Shown: positions 21,490 to 31,291, numbered from the stretch's first letter. The stretch is DNA of 64,000 bases from Serpens sp035497915 (GCF_035497915.1 NZ_DATJCS010000017.1:62001-126000), one strand, 5' to 3'. The notes: a model not told the origin generated them from the letters alone. Numbers and translations: made by a program.

Positions 21490-23045
21490 GCGCGCCGCGC
21501 TACCTGCTGGCCATCGACAACGGCACCCAGAGCGTGCGCGCGCTGCTCTTCGACCTGGCCGGCAACCTGCTCGGCAAGGGCAAGGTGGAACTCGAGCCCT
21601 ACTACGCCGCGCAGCCCGGCTGGGCCGAGCAGGACCCGGAGTACTACTGGCAGAGCCTGGGCGAGGCCTGCCGGCGGCTGTGGCAGGCGACCGGCGTCGA
21701 CCGCGGCCTGATCGCCGGGGTGGCGCTGACCACCCAGCGCGGCACGCTGATCAACGTGGATGCCGCAGGCCGGCCGTTGCGCCCGGCGATCCTCTGGCTC
21801 GACCAGCGCCGCAGCGCGCCACAGGGGCGCATCCGCGGACCCTGGGGCTGGCTGTTCCGGCTGCTGCGCGTCGAGGACACCGTCGACCACTTCCGCAGCC
21901 AGGCCGAGGCCAACTGGATCGCCCAGCAACAGCCGGACATCTGGGCGCGCACCGACAAGTTCCTGCTGCTCTCGGGCTTTCTCACCCACCGGCTGTGCGG
22001 GCGCTTCGTGGATTCGGTGGGCAGCTGTGTGGCCTACCTGCCGTTCGACTACAAGCGCCTGCGCTGGGCAAAGCCCGGCGACTGGAAGTGGCAGGCGCTG
22101 CCGGTCACCCCGGCGATGCTGCCGGAACTGGTCAAGCCGGGCGAACCGCTCGGGCGCATCAGCGCCACGGCCAGCGCCCACACCGGCATCCCCGAGGGCC
22201 TGCCGCTGATCGCCGCCGCCGCCGACAAGGCCTGCGAAGTGCTCGGCGCCGGCGGCGTGGACCCGCGCATCGCCTGCCTGTCCTACGGCACCACGGCGAC
22301 CATCAACACCACCCGCGCCCGCTACCTGGAGATCAACCGGCCGATCCCGCCCTACCCGGCCGCGCTGCCCGATCACTACAACACCGAGGTCATGCTGTTT
22401 CGCGGCTTCTGGATGGTCAGCTGGTTCAAGGAGCAGTTCGGTCACCTGGAACGCCAGCGCGGCCTGGAACTGGGCGTGGAGGCCGAGACGTTGTTCGACG
22501 AACTGGTCGAGCGCGTGCCGCCCGGCGCCATGGGCCTGACCCTGCAGCCGTTCTGGTCGCCGGGCATCCGCGAACCGGGCCTGGAGGCCAAGGGCGCGAT
22601 CATCGGCTTCGGCGACGTGCACACCCGCGCGCACCTGTACCGCGCCATTCTCGAAGGCCTGGCCTACGGGCTGCGCCAGGGCAAGGAGCGCATCGAACGG
22701 CGCTCCGGCACGCGCATCGAGCGCCTGCGCGTGTCCGGCGGCGGCTCGCAGAGCGACGCCGCCATGCAGTTGACCGCCGACATCTTCAACCTGCCGGCCG
22801 AGCGTCCGCACCTGTACGAGACCTCCGGGCTGGGCGCGGCCATCGACTGCGCGGTGGGCCTGGGCCTGCACCCGGACTTCCCCACGGCGATCGCCGCCAT
22901 GACCCGCCCCGGCCGACTGTTCACGCCGAACCCACAGGCGGCGGCGACCTACGAACGGCTGTATCGCAAGGTCTACCTGCGCATGTACCGGCAGCTGCGG
23001 CCGCTGTACCGCAGCATCCGCGAGATCACCGGCTATCCGCCGTGA
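21486..23045 (+). CDS. FGGY-family carbohydrate kinase
   Basis: A kinase of 519 residues. The N-terminal phosphate-binding motif is LAIDNGTQSVRALLFD (about 8-23). The second domain carries HLYRAILEGLAYGLRQGKER and RVSGGGSQSDAAMQLTADI, the FGGY C-terminal signatures. It is not a typical glycerol kinase GlpK or xylulokinase by eye. Its ATG overlaps the GlpD stop, so the two are translationally coupled. A kinase next to a G3P dehydrogenase suggests phosphorylation of glycerol or an O-substituted glycerol. The stop is only four bases from the stop of the convergent esterase-like gene. Confidence 0.85.
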   Translation: MSAPRYLLAIDNGTQSVRALLFDLAGNLLGKGKVELEPYYAAQPGWAEQDPEYYWQSLGEACRRLWQATGVDRGLIAGVALTTQRGTLINVDAAGRPLRPAILWLDQRRSAPQGRIRGPWGWLFRLLRVEDTVDHFRSQAEANWIAQQQPDIWARTDKFLLLSGFLTHRLCGRFVDSVGSCVAYLPFDYKRLRWAKPGDWKWQALPVTPAMLPELVKPGEPLGRISATASAHTGIPEGLPLIAAAADKACEVLGAGGVDPRIACLSYGTTATINTTRARYLEINRPIPPYPAALPDHYNTEVMLFRGFWMVSWFKEQFGHLERQRGLELGVEAETLFDELVERVPPGAMGLTLQPFWSPGIREPGLEAKGAIIGFGDVHTRAHLYRAILEGLAYGLRQGKERIERRSGTRIERLRVSGGGSQSDAAMQLTADIFNLPAERPHLYETSGLGAAIDCAVGLGLHPDFPTAIAAMTRPGRLFTPNPQAAATYERLYRKVYLRMYRQLRPLYRSIREITGYPP

Positions 23046-23049
23046 CGGC

Positions 23050-24369
23050 TCACTCGGCGAACGGCCAGGTGTCCGGCACGCCCGGCTCGCTCGGGCCGTG
23101 CAGCGGCTTGACCGCCCGGGTCTCTTCAAACCACAGCCAGGCGTCGAACTGCTCCCCCAGCTCGGCATGGAAGTAATGGCTGACCCGCTCGGTGCGCGGC
23201 CGGTAGATGACGCCGATGGCCCGCTCCAGTCTTGGCTCCAGCAAGGCCGCGCGCAGCTCGGCGCGCCCGGGGCCGCGCCAGTCATACAGCGCGGCGGACT
23301 GCCCGGCCTGCAGGAACAATCGTTCCCAGCTGTCGGCCCGGGATGGCAGCACCGACTTGACCTGCATCGGCTCGTCCCAGTTGTCGGCGGCGGCCACCGT
23401 GCCCCGGTCGGTGGACTGGCCGATCAGCACCGCGTCGCGACCGAAGGCGGTGCGGCACAGCTCGCCCAGGTTGGTCTGCCCGCTCCAGCCCATCTCGGTG
23501 GCGCCGGCATTGCCCAGGTGCGAATTGTGCGCCCAGACCAGCGCCTTGGCGTCCGGCCCGCGATGTTCCAGCAGCGCCCGGAGGGTCTCGAACATGTGCC
23601 GGTCGCGCAGGTTCCAGGACGCGGTGCTGCCCTGGTACATGGCCCGGTAGTACTGCTCGGCGGCCAGCACCACCCGCGCGTTGCGCTCGGCGTGGAAGAA
23701 CGCCTCGTCGTCCGCCTGCAGGTCCTGCAGGCGCAGCGCCAGCAGGTCGCGCAGCTGCTCCACCACCGCCTGTTCGCAGGACGGCTTGCCCGCCAGGGTC
23801 ACCCGCTGGCCGTAGGCGGCCGGCTCGTCCTGCCAGGGCGTCAGGCAGCCGTAGCGCTGCCGGGCGCGCTGGGCGGCGTCGGGGTCCACGCCGTCCAGGT
23901 ACTGCAGCACGGCCTCCAGCGAAGCGCCGAGGCTGTAGACATCCAGCCCGCGAAACTCCACCGGCCGTTCGGCGCCCAGGTTGAAGTCACGCAGCCAGCG
24001 CACGAAGCCGTCCACTTCACGGTTGCGCCACATCCACAGCGGAAAGCGCCGGAAGGCCGTCTGCCGCCAGTCATGCAGCGTTCGCCCACGCGCCCAGGCA
24101 TCCACGGCGGCGGCGTCCGGCCAGTCGCCTTCCACCGCGACGATGGAGAAGCCATGACGCTCGATCAGCCTGCGACTGATGGCCGCACGGGCGCGGTAGA
24201 ACTCCGAGCTGCCGTGGCTGGCCTCGCCGACCAGCACCACCCGGGCATCGCCAAAGCGGTCGAAGGCGGCGGCGAACTCCGGATCGTCCAGCGCCGGCAG
24301 CGGCTCGGCGTGGCGGCGCAGCAGCGCGGCGAGGGCCGCTTCGTCTGCATGGGCGGGGGTGCGGGGCAT
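23050..24369 (-). CDS. Erythromycin esterase family protein
   Basis: A protein of 439 residues. The family marks are VVLVGEASHGSSEFYRAR (about 45-62), IVAVEGDWPDA shortly after, and AHNSHLGNA in the C-terminal half. These supply the glutamates and histidines of the Ere hydrolase active site. Many family members in environmental bacteria do not give macrolide resistance, so calling it a resistance gene would be unjustified. It is convergent with the kinase gene and divergent from ubiG across a 180-base gap. Together with the operon to its left it separates mtaD from ubiG. Confidence 0.85.
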   Translation of the reverse strand: MPRTPAHADEAALAALLRRHAEPLPALDDPEFAAAFDRFGDARVVLVGEASHGSSEFYRARAAISRRLIERHGFSIVAVEGDWPDAAAVDAWARGRTLHDWRQTAFRRFPLWMWRNREVDGFVRWLRDFNLGAERPVEFRGLDVYSLGASLEAVLQYLDGVDPDAAQRARQRYGCLTPWQDEPAAYGQRVTLAGKPSCEQAVVEQLRDLLALRLQDLQADDEAFFHAERNARVVLAAEQYYRAMYQGSTASWNLRDRHMFETLRALLEHRGPDAKALVWAHNSHLGNAGATEMGWSGQTNLGELCRTAFGRDAVLIGQSTDRGTVAAADNWDEPMQVKSVLPSRADSWERLFLQAGQSAALYDWRGPGRAELRAALLEPRLERAIGVIYRPRTERVSHYFHAELGEQFDAWLWFEETRAVKPLHGPSEPGVPDTWPFAE

Positions 24370-24549
24370 GGTGCCGATCCTCGTCGAGGTTTGCGGGGAA
24401 GACCCGCCCGGTGGTCGCGCGTTCCGGCCAAGGGACGTCCGGCCGCGCCCGGGACAAGCGGCGCGGCGTTGGGCAATGCCGCGAATAAACTGGCATCATG
24501 TCGACCTTTTTCCGCCGCCGGCTGCGGCGCCAGTTTCAGGGAACCCGTC

Positions 24550-25248
24550 ATGAGCAACGTCGATCGCGCCGAAATCGCCAAGTTCGAAGCCCTCGCCCAC
24601 CGCTGGTGGGACATGGAGAGCGAGTTCAAGCCGCTGCACGAGATCAACCCGCTGCGCGTCAACTGGATCGACGAACGTGTCGGCCTGGCCGGCAAGAAGG
24701 TGCTGGACGTCGGTTGCGGCGGCGGCATCCTCAGCGAGGCCATGGCGCGCCGTGGCGCCACCGTCACCGGCATCGACATGGGCGAGGCGCCGCTGGGCGT
24801 GGCCCAGCTGCACCAGCTGGAATCCGGCGTCGAGGTGGAATACCGGCAGATAACCGCCGAGGCCCTGGCCGAGGAGCAGCCCGGCGAGTACGACGTGGTC
24901 ACCTGCCTGGAGATGCTCGAACACGTGCCGGACCCGGCCTCGGTGATCCGCGCCTGTTACACGCTGGTCAAGCCGGGCGGCCAGGTGTTCTTCTCGACCA
25001 TCAACCGCAATCCCAAGGCCTACGCCTTCGCCATCCTCGGCGCCGAGTACCTGCTGCGCCTGCTGCCGCGCGGCACCCACGACTTCAAGAAGTTCATCCG
25101 CCCCTCCGAGCTGGGTGCCTGGAGCCGCGCCGCCGGCCTGGAAGTGAAGGACATGATCGGCCTGACCTACAACCCGTTCACCAAGCACTACAAGCTGGAG
25201 AACGACGTGGACGTCAATTACATGGTCCAGACCCTCAAGGAGGCCTGA
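24550..25248 (+). CDS. ubiG: Bifunctional 2-polyprenyl-6-hydroxyphenol methylase / 3-demethylubiquinol 3-O-methyltransferase
   Basis: A SAM-dependent methyltransferase of 232 residues that performs both O-methylations of ubiquinone synthesis. The SAM site is VLDVGCGGG (51-59) followed by GIDMGEAPLGVA, and CLEMLEHVPDP is the post-motif II. FALAHRWWD-like (FEALAHRWWD) at the N-terminus and TYNPFTKHYKL at the C-terminus are UbiG-specific. The start ATG follows an AGGGAA ribosome-binding site. It overlaps the downstream phosphatase gene by one base (TGATG), so the two form an operon with the yciK-like gene. Confidence 0.97.
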   Translation: MSNVDRAEIAKFEALAHRWWDMESEFKPLHEINPLRVNWIDERVGLAGKKVLDVGCGGGILSEAMARRGATVTGIDMGEAPLGVAQLHQLESGVEVEYRQITAEALAEEQPGEYDVVTCLEMLEHVPDPASVIRACYTLVKPGGQVFFSTINRNPKAYAFAILGAEYLLRLLPRGTHDFKKFIRPSELGAWSRAAGLEVKDMIGLTYNPFTKHYKLENDVDVNYMVQTLKEA

Positions 25249-25919
25249 TGCGTCTGCGCGCTGTACTGTTCGACATGGACGGCACCCTGCTCGACACGGC
25301 GCCGGACTTCATCGCCGTGTGCCAGGCCATGCGCCGCGAGCGCGGCCTGCCGCCGGTGTCGGACGCGCTGATCCGCGACGTGGTCTCCGGCGGTGCCCGC
25401 GCCATGGTGGCGGCCACCTTCGAGATGTCGCCGCTGGACGAGGCCTTCGAGGCGCTGCGCCAGGAATTCCTCGAGCGCTACCTGGCGCACTGCGCGGTGG
25501 AAACCTGCCTGTTCGACGGCATGGGCGAGCTGCTGGCCGACCTGGAAAAATCCCGCCTGGTGTGGGGCGTGGCGACCAACAAGCCGCTGCGCTTCGCCGA
25601 ACCCATCATGCACGGCCTGGGCCTGAGCGAGCGCTCGGCGGTGCTGCTGTGCCCCGAACACGTGACCCGCAGCAAGCCGCACCCGGACATGCTGCTGCTG
25701 GCCTGCCAGCAGATGGACATCGACCCGTCCGAAGTGCTGTTCGTCGGCGACGATCGCCGCGACATCGAGGCCGGCCAGGCCGCCGGCACGCGCACCGTGG
25801 CGGTGCGTTACGGCTATATCCACCCCGAGGACAACCCGGGCAACTGGGGCGCCGACGCGGTGATCGACCACCCGCGGGAGCTGCGCAAGGTGATCGACCA
25901 GGCGCTGTGCGGCTGCTAA
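25248..25919 (+). CDS. mupP: HAD phosphatase, N-acetylmuramic acid 6-phosphate phosphatase
   Basis: A haloacid dehalogenase superfamily protein of 223 residues. Motif I is DMDGTLLD (9-16), motif II is in GVATNKP, motif III is the lysine of TRSKPHPDM, and motif IV is VGDDRRDIEAG. In Pseudomonas the ubiG-linked HAD protein is MupP, which dephosphorylates MurNAc-6-phosphate in peptidoglycan recycling. It was formerly annotated as a phosphoglycolate phosphatase. The name rests on position and family likeness. The ATG overlaps the ubiG stop; the next gene follows after 32 bases. Confidence 0.88.
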   Translation: MRLRAVLFDMDGTLLDTAPDFIAVCQAMRRERGLPPVSDALIRDVVSGGARAMVAATFEMSPLDEAFEALRQEFLERYLAHCAVETCLFDGMGELLADLEKSRLVWGVATNKPLRFAEPIMHGLGLSERSAVLLCPEHVTRSKPHPDMLLLACQQMDIDPSEVLFVGDDRRDIEAGQAAGTRTVAVRYGYIHPEDNPGNWGADAVIDHPRELRKVIDQALCGC

Positions 25920-25951
25920 CTCCTTTCTGCAATCTGCAAAGAGACCGATCC

Positions 25952-26692
25952 ATGTTCGACTACACCGCCCGTCCCGATCTGCTCAAGGGCCGGATCATCC
26001 TGGTCACCGGCGCCGGTCGCGGCATCGGCGCCGCCGCCGCCAAGGCCTACGCCGCCCATGGCGCCACCGTGCTGCTGCTGGGCAAGACCGAGGAAAACCT
26101 CGATCGCGTCTATGACGAGATCGTCGCCGCCGGCCACCCCGAGCCGGTGAGCATTCCCTTCAACCTGGAAACCGCGCTGCCGCACCAGTACGACGAGCTG
26201 GCGGCGACCATCGAGCGTGAGTGCGGCCGCCTCGACGGCCTGCTGCACAACGCCTCGATCCTCGGCCCGCTGACCCCGCTGGAACAGCTGTCCGGCGACA
26301 ACTTCATGCGCGTCATGCAGGTGAACGTCAACGCGGTGTTCATGCTGACCAGCACCCTGCTGCCGCTGCTCAAGCTCTCCGAGGACGCCTCGGTGGTGTT
26401 CACCTCCAGCAGCGTGGGCCGCAAGGGGCGCGCCTACTGGGGTGGCTACGCGGTGTCCAAGTTCGCCAACGAGGGGCTGATGCAGGTGCTGGCCGACGAG
26501 GTCGACGGCATCGCCGCGGTACGCGCCAACAGCGTCAACCCCGGCGCCACCCGCACCGACATGCGCGCCAAGGCCTATCCGGGTGAAGACCCGATGACCC
26601 TGCCGACGCCGGAAGAGATCCTGCCGGTGTACCTGTACCTGATGGGCCCGGACAGCCGGGGCGTGAACGGCAAGGCGTTCGACGCGCAGTAA
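25952..26692 (+). CDS. YciK family short-chain dehydrogenase
   Basis: A classical SDR oxidoreductase of 246 residues. The cofactor motif is VTGAGRGIG (18-26), the structural motif LHNASILGP replaces NNAG, and the catalytic residues are in FTSSSVGRKG and YAVSK. The N-terminal MFDYTARPDLLKGRIILVTG start is typical of the YciK group, whose substrate is unknown. The alternative upstream frame runs through mupP in a wrong frame and was dropped. It is the last gene of the ubiG operon and ends before a strong bidirectional terminator. Confidence 0.92.
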   Translation: MFDYTARPDLLKGRIILVTGAGRGIGAAAAKAYAAHGATVLLLGKTEENLDRVYDEIVAAGHPEPVSIPFNLETALPHQYDELAATIERECGRLDGLLHNASILGPLTPLEQLSGDNFMRVMQVNVNAVFMLTSTLLPLLKLSEDASVVFTSSSVGRKGRAYWGGYAVSKFANEGLMQVLADEVDGIAAVRANSVNPGATRTDMRAKAYPGEDPMTLPTPEEILPVYLYLMGPDSRGVNGKAFDAQ

Positions 26693-26707
26693 CCCCGGTT
26701 GAAATAG

Positions 26708-26734
26708 AAAAACCCGCCATCAGGCGGGTTTTTT
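26708..26734. terminator. Bidirectional Rho-independent terminator between yciK-like gene and rluB
   Basis: The stem AACCCGCC / GGCGGGTT has a five-base loop, a run of A to the left and T to the right. It sits between two convergent genes, 16 bases after the yciK-like stop and 14 bases after the rluB stop, so one hairpin serves both. Confidence 0.92.
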
Positions 26735-26747
26735 ATGGGCGGCTGGC

Positions 26748-28226
26748 TTAGCGCTTGCGATCAAAGCCGGGGCGCATGCCTTCGCCGGCCGGCACGCTAC
26801 GGCGATTGACCGGCGCCTTCGGACGCGGCTTGGCCGGGCGCTCGCCCTGAGCCGGACGATCGGCATTCGGGCGGGCCGGACGCTTGTCGGCCGGGCGCTC
26901 CGACTGCGGACGCGGCTTGCGCTCGCTGTCGAACGGGCGATCACCCTGCGGGCGCGGCTTGCGCTGCTCGCCGGCAACCGGACGGTCGCCCTGCGGACGC
27001 GGCTTGCGCTCGCCATCGAACGGACGATCACCCTGCGGGCGCGGCTTGCGCTGCTCGCCGGCAACCGGACGGTCGCCCTGCGGACGCGGTTTGCGCTCGC
27101 TGTCGAACGGGCGGTCACCCTGTGCGCGCGGCTTGCGCTGCTCGCCATCGAACGGACGGTCGCCCTGCGGACGCGGCTTGCGCTGCTCACCGGCGAACGG
27201 ACGATCACCCTGCGGGCGCGGCTTGCGCTCGCTGTCGAACGGACGGTCACCTTGCGGGCGCGGCTTGCGCTTCACGTCGTTGGGACGCTCGGCCACCTCG
27301 GAACGACCCGGGCGCGCCGGCCTGGCGTCATCACGACGCGGCTTTTGGCGTCCCGGGCGCTCGCTGGGCTTGAGCGGCTTGACGGACTTCTTCTGCAGGC
27401 GCTCCATGCGCTCGCGGAATTTGGTGGTCACTTCCGGCAGCGCGACCGGCGCCAGACCGACTTCTTCGCTGAGAATGTCGATTTCCTTCTGGGTCATTTC
27501 GCGCCAGCGGCCCATGAGCAGCTCGGAGGTGAGGAACACCGGCCCGAAACGCACGCGCTTGAGGCGGCTGACCACCACGCCCTGGGATTCCCACAGGCGG
27601 CGCACCTCGCGGTTGCGGCCTTCCATAACCACCACGTGGAACCAGCGGTTCAGGCCGTCGCCACCCGGGGCTTCCTGGATGTCGGTGAACTTGGCCGGGC
27701 CGTCTTCGAGCATCACCCCGGTCTTCAGGGTCTCGATCATCTCTTCGGTGACTTCGCCACGCACGCGCACCGCGTACTCGCGGTCCATCTCGTAGGAGGG
27801 GTGCATCAGGCGATTGGCCAGCTCGCCGTCGGTGGTAAACAGCAGCAGGCCGGTGGTGTTCAGGTCGAGGCGACCGATGTTGATCCAGCGCCCGCCTTGC
27901 AGACGCGGCAGACGGTCGAACACGGTCGGGCGGCCTTCCGGATCGCTGCGGGTGCAGACTTCACCGTCGGGCTTGTTGTAGATGAGCACGCGGCGCACCA
28001 CCTGGGCGGCTTCATCCAGGCGCAGGGGCCGGTCGTCGAGCTGGATGCTGTCCTTCGGCTCGATGCGCTGGCCGAGGCTGGCGATCGCACCGTTGACCTT
28101 GATGCGTCCGGCGCTGATCCAGCCCTCGATGTCACGGCGCGAGCCGAGGCCCAGGCGTGCCAGGACCTTCTGCAGCTTCTCGCCGGAAACGGGTTGGGGA
28201 ATGGGTTCTTGATTCTGATCGGTCAT
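26748..28226 (-). CDS. rluB: 23S rRNA pseudouridine(2605) synthase with long repetitive basic tail
   Basis: A protein of 492 residues, much longer than the ~290 of E. coli RluB. It has an S4 RNA-binding domain (about 16-60, LQKVLARLGLGSRRDIEGW) and an RsuA-type synthase domain with the catalytic Asp121 in GRLDLNTTGLLLF. From about residue 290 on it is Arg/Pro/Lys-rich. Residues 327-442 are eight tandem units of 14 or 15 residues of the form DRPF-(D/A)-(S/G)-E-(Q)-RKPRPQG. The ATG at 28224-28226 was chosen because GGAGG lies eight bases upstream. Long basic tails are common in Pseudomonas RluB and probably bind RNA or the ribosome. Confidence 0.93.
   Translation of the reverse strand: MTDQNQEPIPQPVSGEKLQKVLARLGLGSRRDIEGWISAGRIKVNGAIASLGQRIEPKDSIQLDDRPLRLDEAAQVVRRVLIYNKPDGEVCTRSDPEGRPTVFDRLPRLQGGRWINIGRLDLNTTGLLLFTTDGELANRLMHPSYEMDREYAVRVRGEVTEEMIETLKTGVMLEDGPAKFTDIQEAPGGDGLNRWFHVVVMEGRNREVRRLWESQGVVVSRLKRVRFGPVFLTSELLMGRWREMTQKEIDILSEEVGLAPVALPEVTTKFRERMERLQKKSVKPLKPSERPGRQKPRRDDARPARPGRSEVAERPNDVKRKPRPQGDRPFDSERKPRPQGDRPFAGEQRKPRPQGDRPFDGEQRKPRAQGDRPFDSERKPRPQGDRPVAGEQRKPRPQGDRPFDGERKPRPQGDRPVAGEQRKPRPQGDRPFDSERKPRPQSERPADKRPARPNADRPAQGERPAKPRPKAPVNRRSVPAGEGMRPGFDRKR
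26901..27248 (-). repeat. Tandem 42/45-bp coding repeats in the rluB tail
   Basis: Exactly 348 bases encode eight units: four of 14 residues (no Gln after Glu) and four of 15 residues (with Gln). The order from the protein N-terminal side is 14,15,15,14,15,14,15,14. Unit length switches by one codon, so the array stays in frame. It is likely prone to length change by slippage or recombination. Confidence 0.9.
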
Positions 28227-28304
28227 CTGGGCACCTCCCGGTGTAGCGGGTCCGATATAAGGGGCGCGAATCATACGCCGTTGCGCGGTGAGTTGGGAGC
28301 GGAA

Positions 28305-29021
28305 TCACTCGGGGTGCCAGTGAATCTCCAGCGGGTAGCGCAGGAAGGCGCGGATCGGCATTTCCCGCACATCGTTGCCGGCGATGGCGCGGCGCAGGGT
28401 CTCCACCTTGGCCGTACCGCTGATCACCAGCAACTGATGGCGCGCGGAGATCAGCAGCGGGAGGGTCAGGCTCAGGCGCTCTCGGGGCTCCACCGGAGCA
28501 AGCATCGGCAGGCAGCGGCGCTCGCCTTCCGGATCGAGGGCCTGCGCCAGGTTCGGGCTACCCGGGAACAGCGAGGCGGTGTGGCCGTCCTCGCCCATGC
28601 CCAGCACCAGCACGTCGATGGGCTGCGGCAGCGCCTCGAGTGCCGCGTCGGCGGCCAGCGCCGCCGCCTCCGGCGAAGCGGCCGGCTGGTGCAGGCCGAT
28701 GAAGGACGCCGAGGCGGCGCGCCCCTGCAGCAGGTAATTGCACACCAAGTACTCGTTGCTCTGCGTACTGCGCGGATCGACCCAGCGCTCGTCGGCCAGG
28801 CTCACCACCACGTGCGACCAGTCCAGCTCGATACGGGACAGGCACTGGAAGAAGGCCACCGGGCTGCGCCCACCCGAGACCACCAGGCTGGCGCGCCCAT
28901 GGCTGGCGATGGCGTCGCGCAAGGCCTCGGCCACCGTTTCCGCCAGTTGCTGTGCACTGCGCTGCGCATCGCTATGGCTGTGCGCCATGACATCAAGCGG
29001 CAGATCCAGGAGATAAATCAC
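28305..29021 (-). CDS. pgl: 6-phosphogluconolactonase
   Basis: A protein of 238 residues in the NagB/RpiA-like family. It hydrolyses 6-phosphogluconolactone to 6-phosphogluconate. Marks are LVVSGGRSPVAFF near the N-terminus, VSLADERWVDP, SNEYLV and GMGEDGHTASLFPGS. I chose the GTG at 29019-29021: it has an AGAGGAG ribosome-binding site five bases upstream and gives the usual Pseudomonas length. It begins 16 bases after the edd stop on the same strand, so edd and pgl appear co-transcribed. zwf and eda, the usual pgl partners in Pseudomonas, are not in the window. Confidence 0.93.
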   Translation of the reverse strand: MIYLLDLPLDVMAHSHSDAQRSAQQLAETVAEALRDAIASHGRASLVVSGGRSPVAFFQCLSRIELDWSHVVVSLADERWVDPRSTQSNEYLVCNYLLQGRAASASFIGLHQPAASPEAAALAADAALEALPQPIDVLVLGMGEDGHTASLFPGSPNLAQALDPEGERRCLPMLAPVEPRERLSLTLPLLISARHQLLVISGTAKVETLRRAIAGNDVREMPIRAFLRYPLEIHWHPE

Positions 29022-29037
29022 GTCGACTCCTCTTGTT

Positions 29038-30876
<1,839 letters not shown>

Positions 30877-30982
30877 GGGGAGCTCCTGAAAGGTACGACA
30901 CAGTGCGGTGCTGCCATGCCAGTCAGACTAACGCAGATTCGCCGCGAAGGAACCGCCACCCGCCACGAGGCACCGCGGCCTG

Positions 30983-31010
30983 TTGACTTCCCGTTTTCAA
31001 TCAGTAAGAT
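30983..31010 (+). promoter_or_regulatory. Sigma-70 promoter of tRNA-Asn
   Basis: TTGACT (30983-30988) and TAAGAT (31005-31010) with a 16-base spacer, about 13 bases ahead of the mature tRNA 5' end. A GCGC-rich discriminator follows, typical of stringently controlled stable RNA genes. Confidence 0.75.
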
Positions 31011-31022
31011 ACGCGGCGCTGT

Positions 31023-31098
31023 TCCGCGATAGCTCAGTCGGTAGAGCAAATGACTGTTAATCATTGGGTCCCTGGTTCGAGTCCAGGTCGCGGAGCCA
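31023..31098 (+). tRNA. tRNA-Asn (anticodon GTT)
   Basis: A 76-base cloverleaf. The acceptor arm TCCGCGA pairs with TCGCGGA, followed by G and an encoded CCA. The D arm contains GCTCAGTCGGTAGAGC. The anticodon arm has GTT at 31056-31058 in the loop CTGTTAA. The T arm has GGTTCGAGTCC. A terminator hairpin follows at once. Its last 22 bases plus the terminator are duplicated 159 bases downstream. Confidence 0.97.
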
Positions 31099-31133
31099 AA
31101 TTCAAAAGCCCTGACGCATGTCGGGGCTTTTTC
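31077..31133 (+). repeat. Direct repeat copy 1: tRNA-Asn 3' end plus terminator
   Basis: This starts in the T arm of tRNA-Asn (TCGAGTCCAGGTCGCGGAGC) and runs through CCA and the terminator. The terminator part (about 31104-31132) is a stem AAGCCCTGAC / GTCGGGGCTT with the loop GCAT and a T tract. It is matched by copy 2 at 31236-31291 with about three differences. Confidence 0.9.
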
Positions 31134-31235
31134 GTTTCAGCCGCTGGACTCTCACCAGGGACTGCGTCCCAGGTTATTCGGCCCTGCGGGCCTCACCCCT
31201 TCGGGGCCGCGCTGAAGCGCGTTCGGCTTACGCCG

Positions 31236-31291
31236 TCGAGTCCAGGTCGCGGAGCCAAATTAAAAGCCCTGACGCATGTCGGGCTTTTTTG
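31236..31291 (+). repeat. Direct repeat copy 2: orphan tRNA-Asn 3' end plus terminator
   Basis: This copies the tRNA-Asn T-arm 3' half, acceptor strand, CCA and the following terminator hairpin. The 5' two thirds of a tRNA are absent; the upstream sequence (31140-31235) is unrelated and GC-rich. It is either the residue of a second tandem tRNA-Asn or an attachment-site scar from an element that used the tRNA 3' end. Confidence 0.88.

Noticed and set aside
23050..24369. A macrolide resistance gene
   Set aside because: Family membership alone does not show resistance. Chromosomal erythromycin-esterase homologues of this kind often have other or unknown substrates, and no mobile element is near.
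26901..27248. The regular 42-45 base repeats as a CRISPR array
   Set aside because: There are no unique spacers between repeats. The units are contiguous, in frame and part of rluB.
31236..31291. A second functional tRNA-Asn gene
   Set aside because: Only the T-arm 3' half, acceptor 3' strand and CCA are present. There is no 5' acceptor strand, D arm or anticodon arm upstream.
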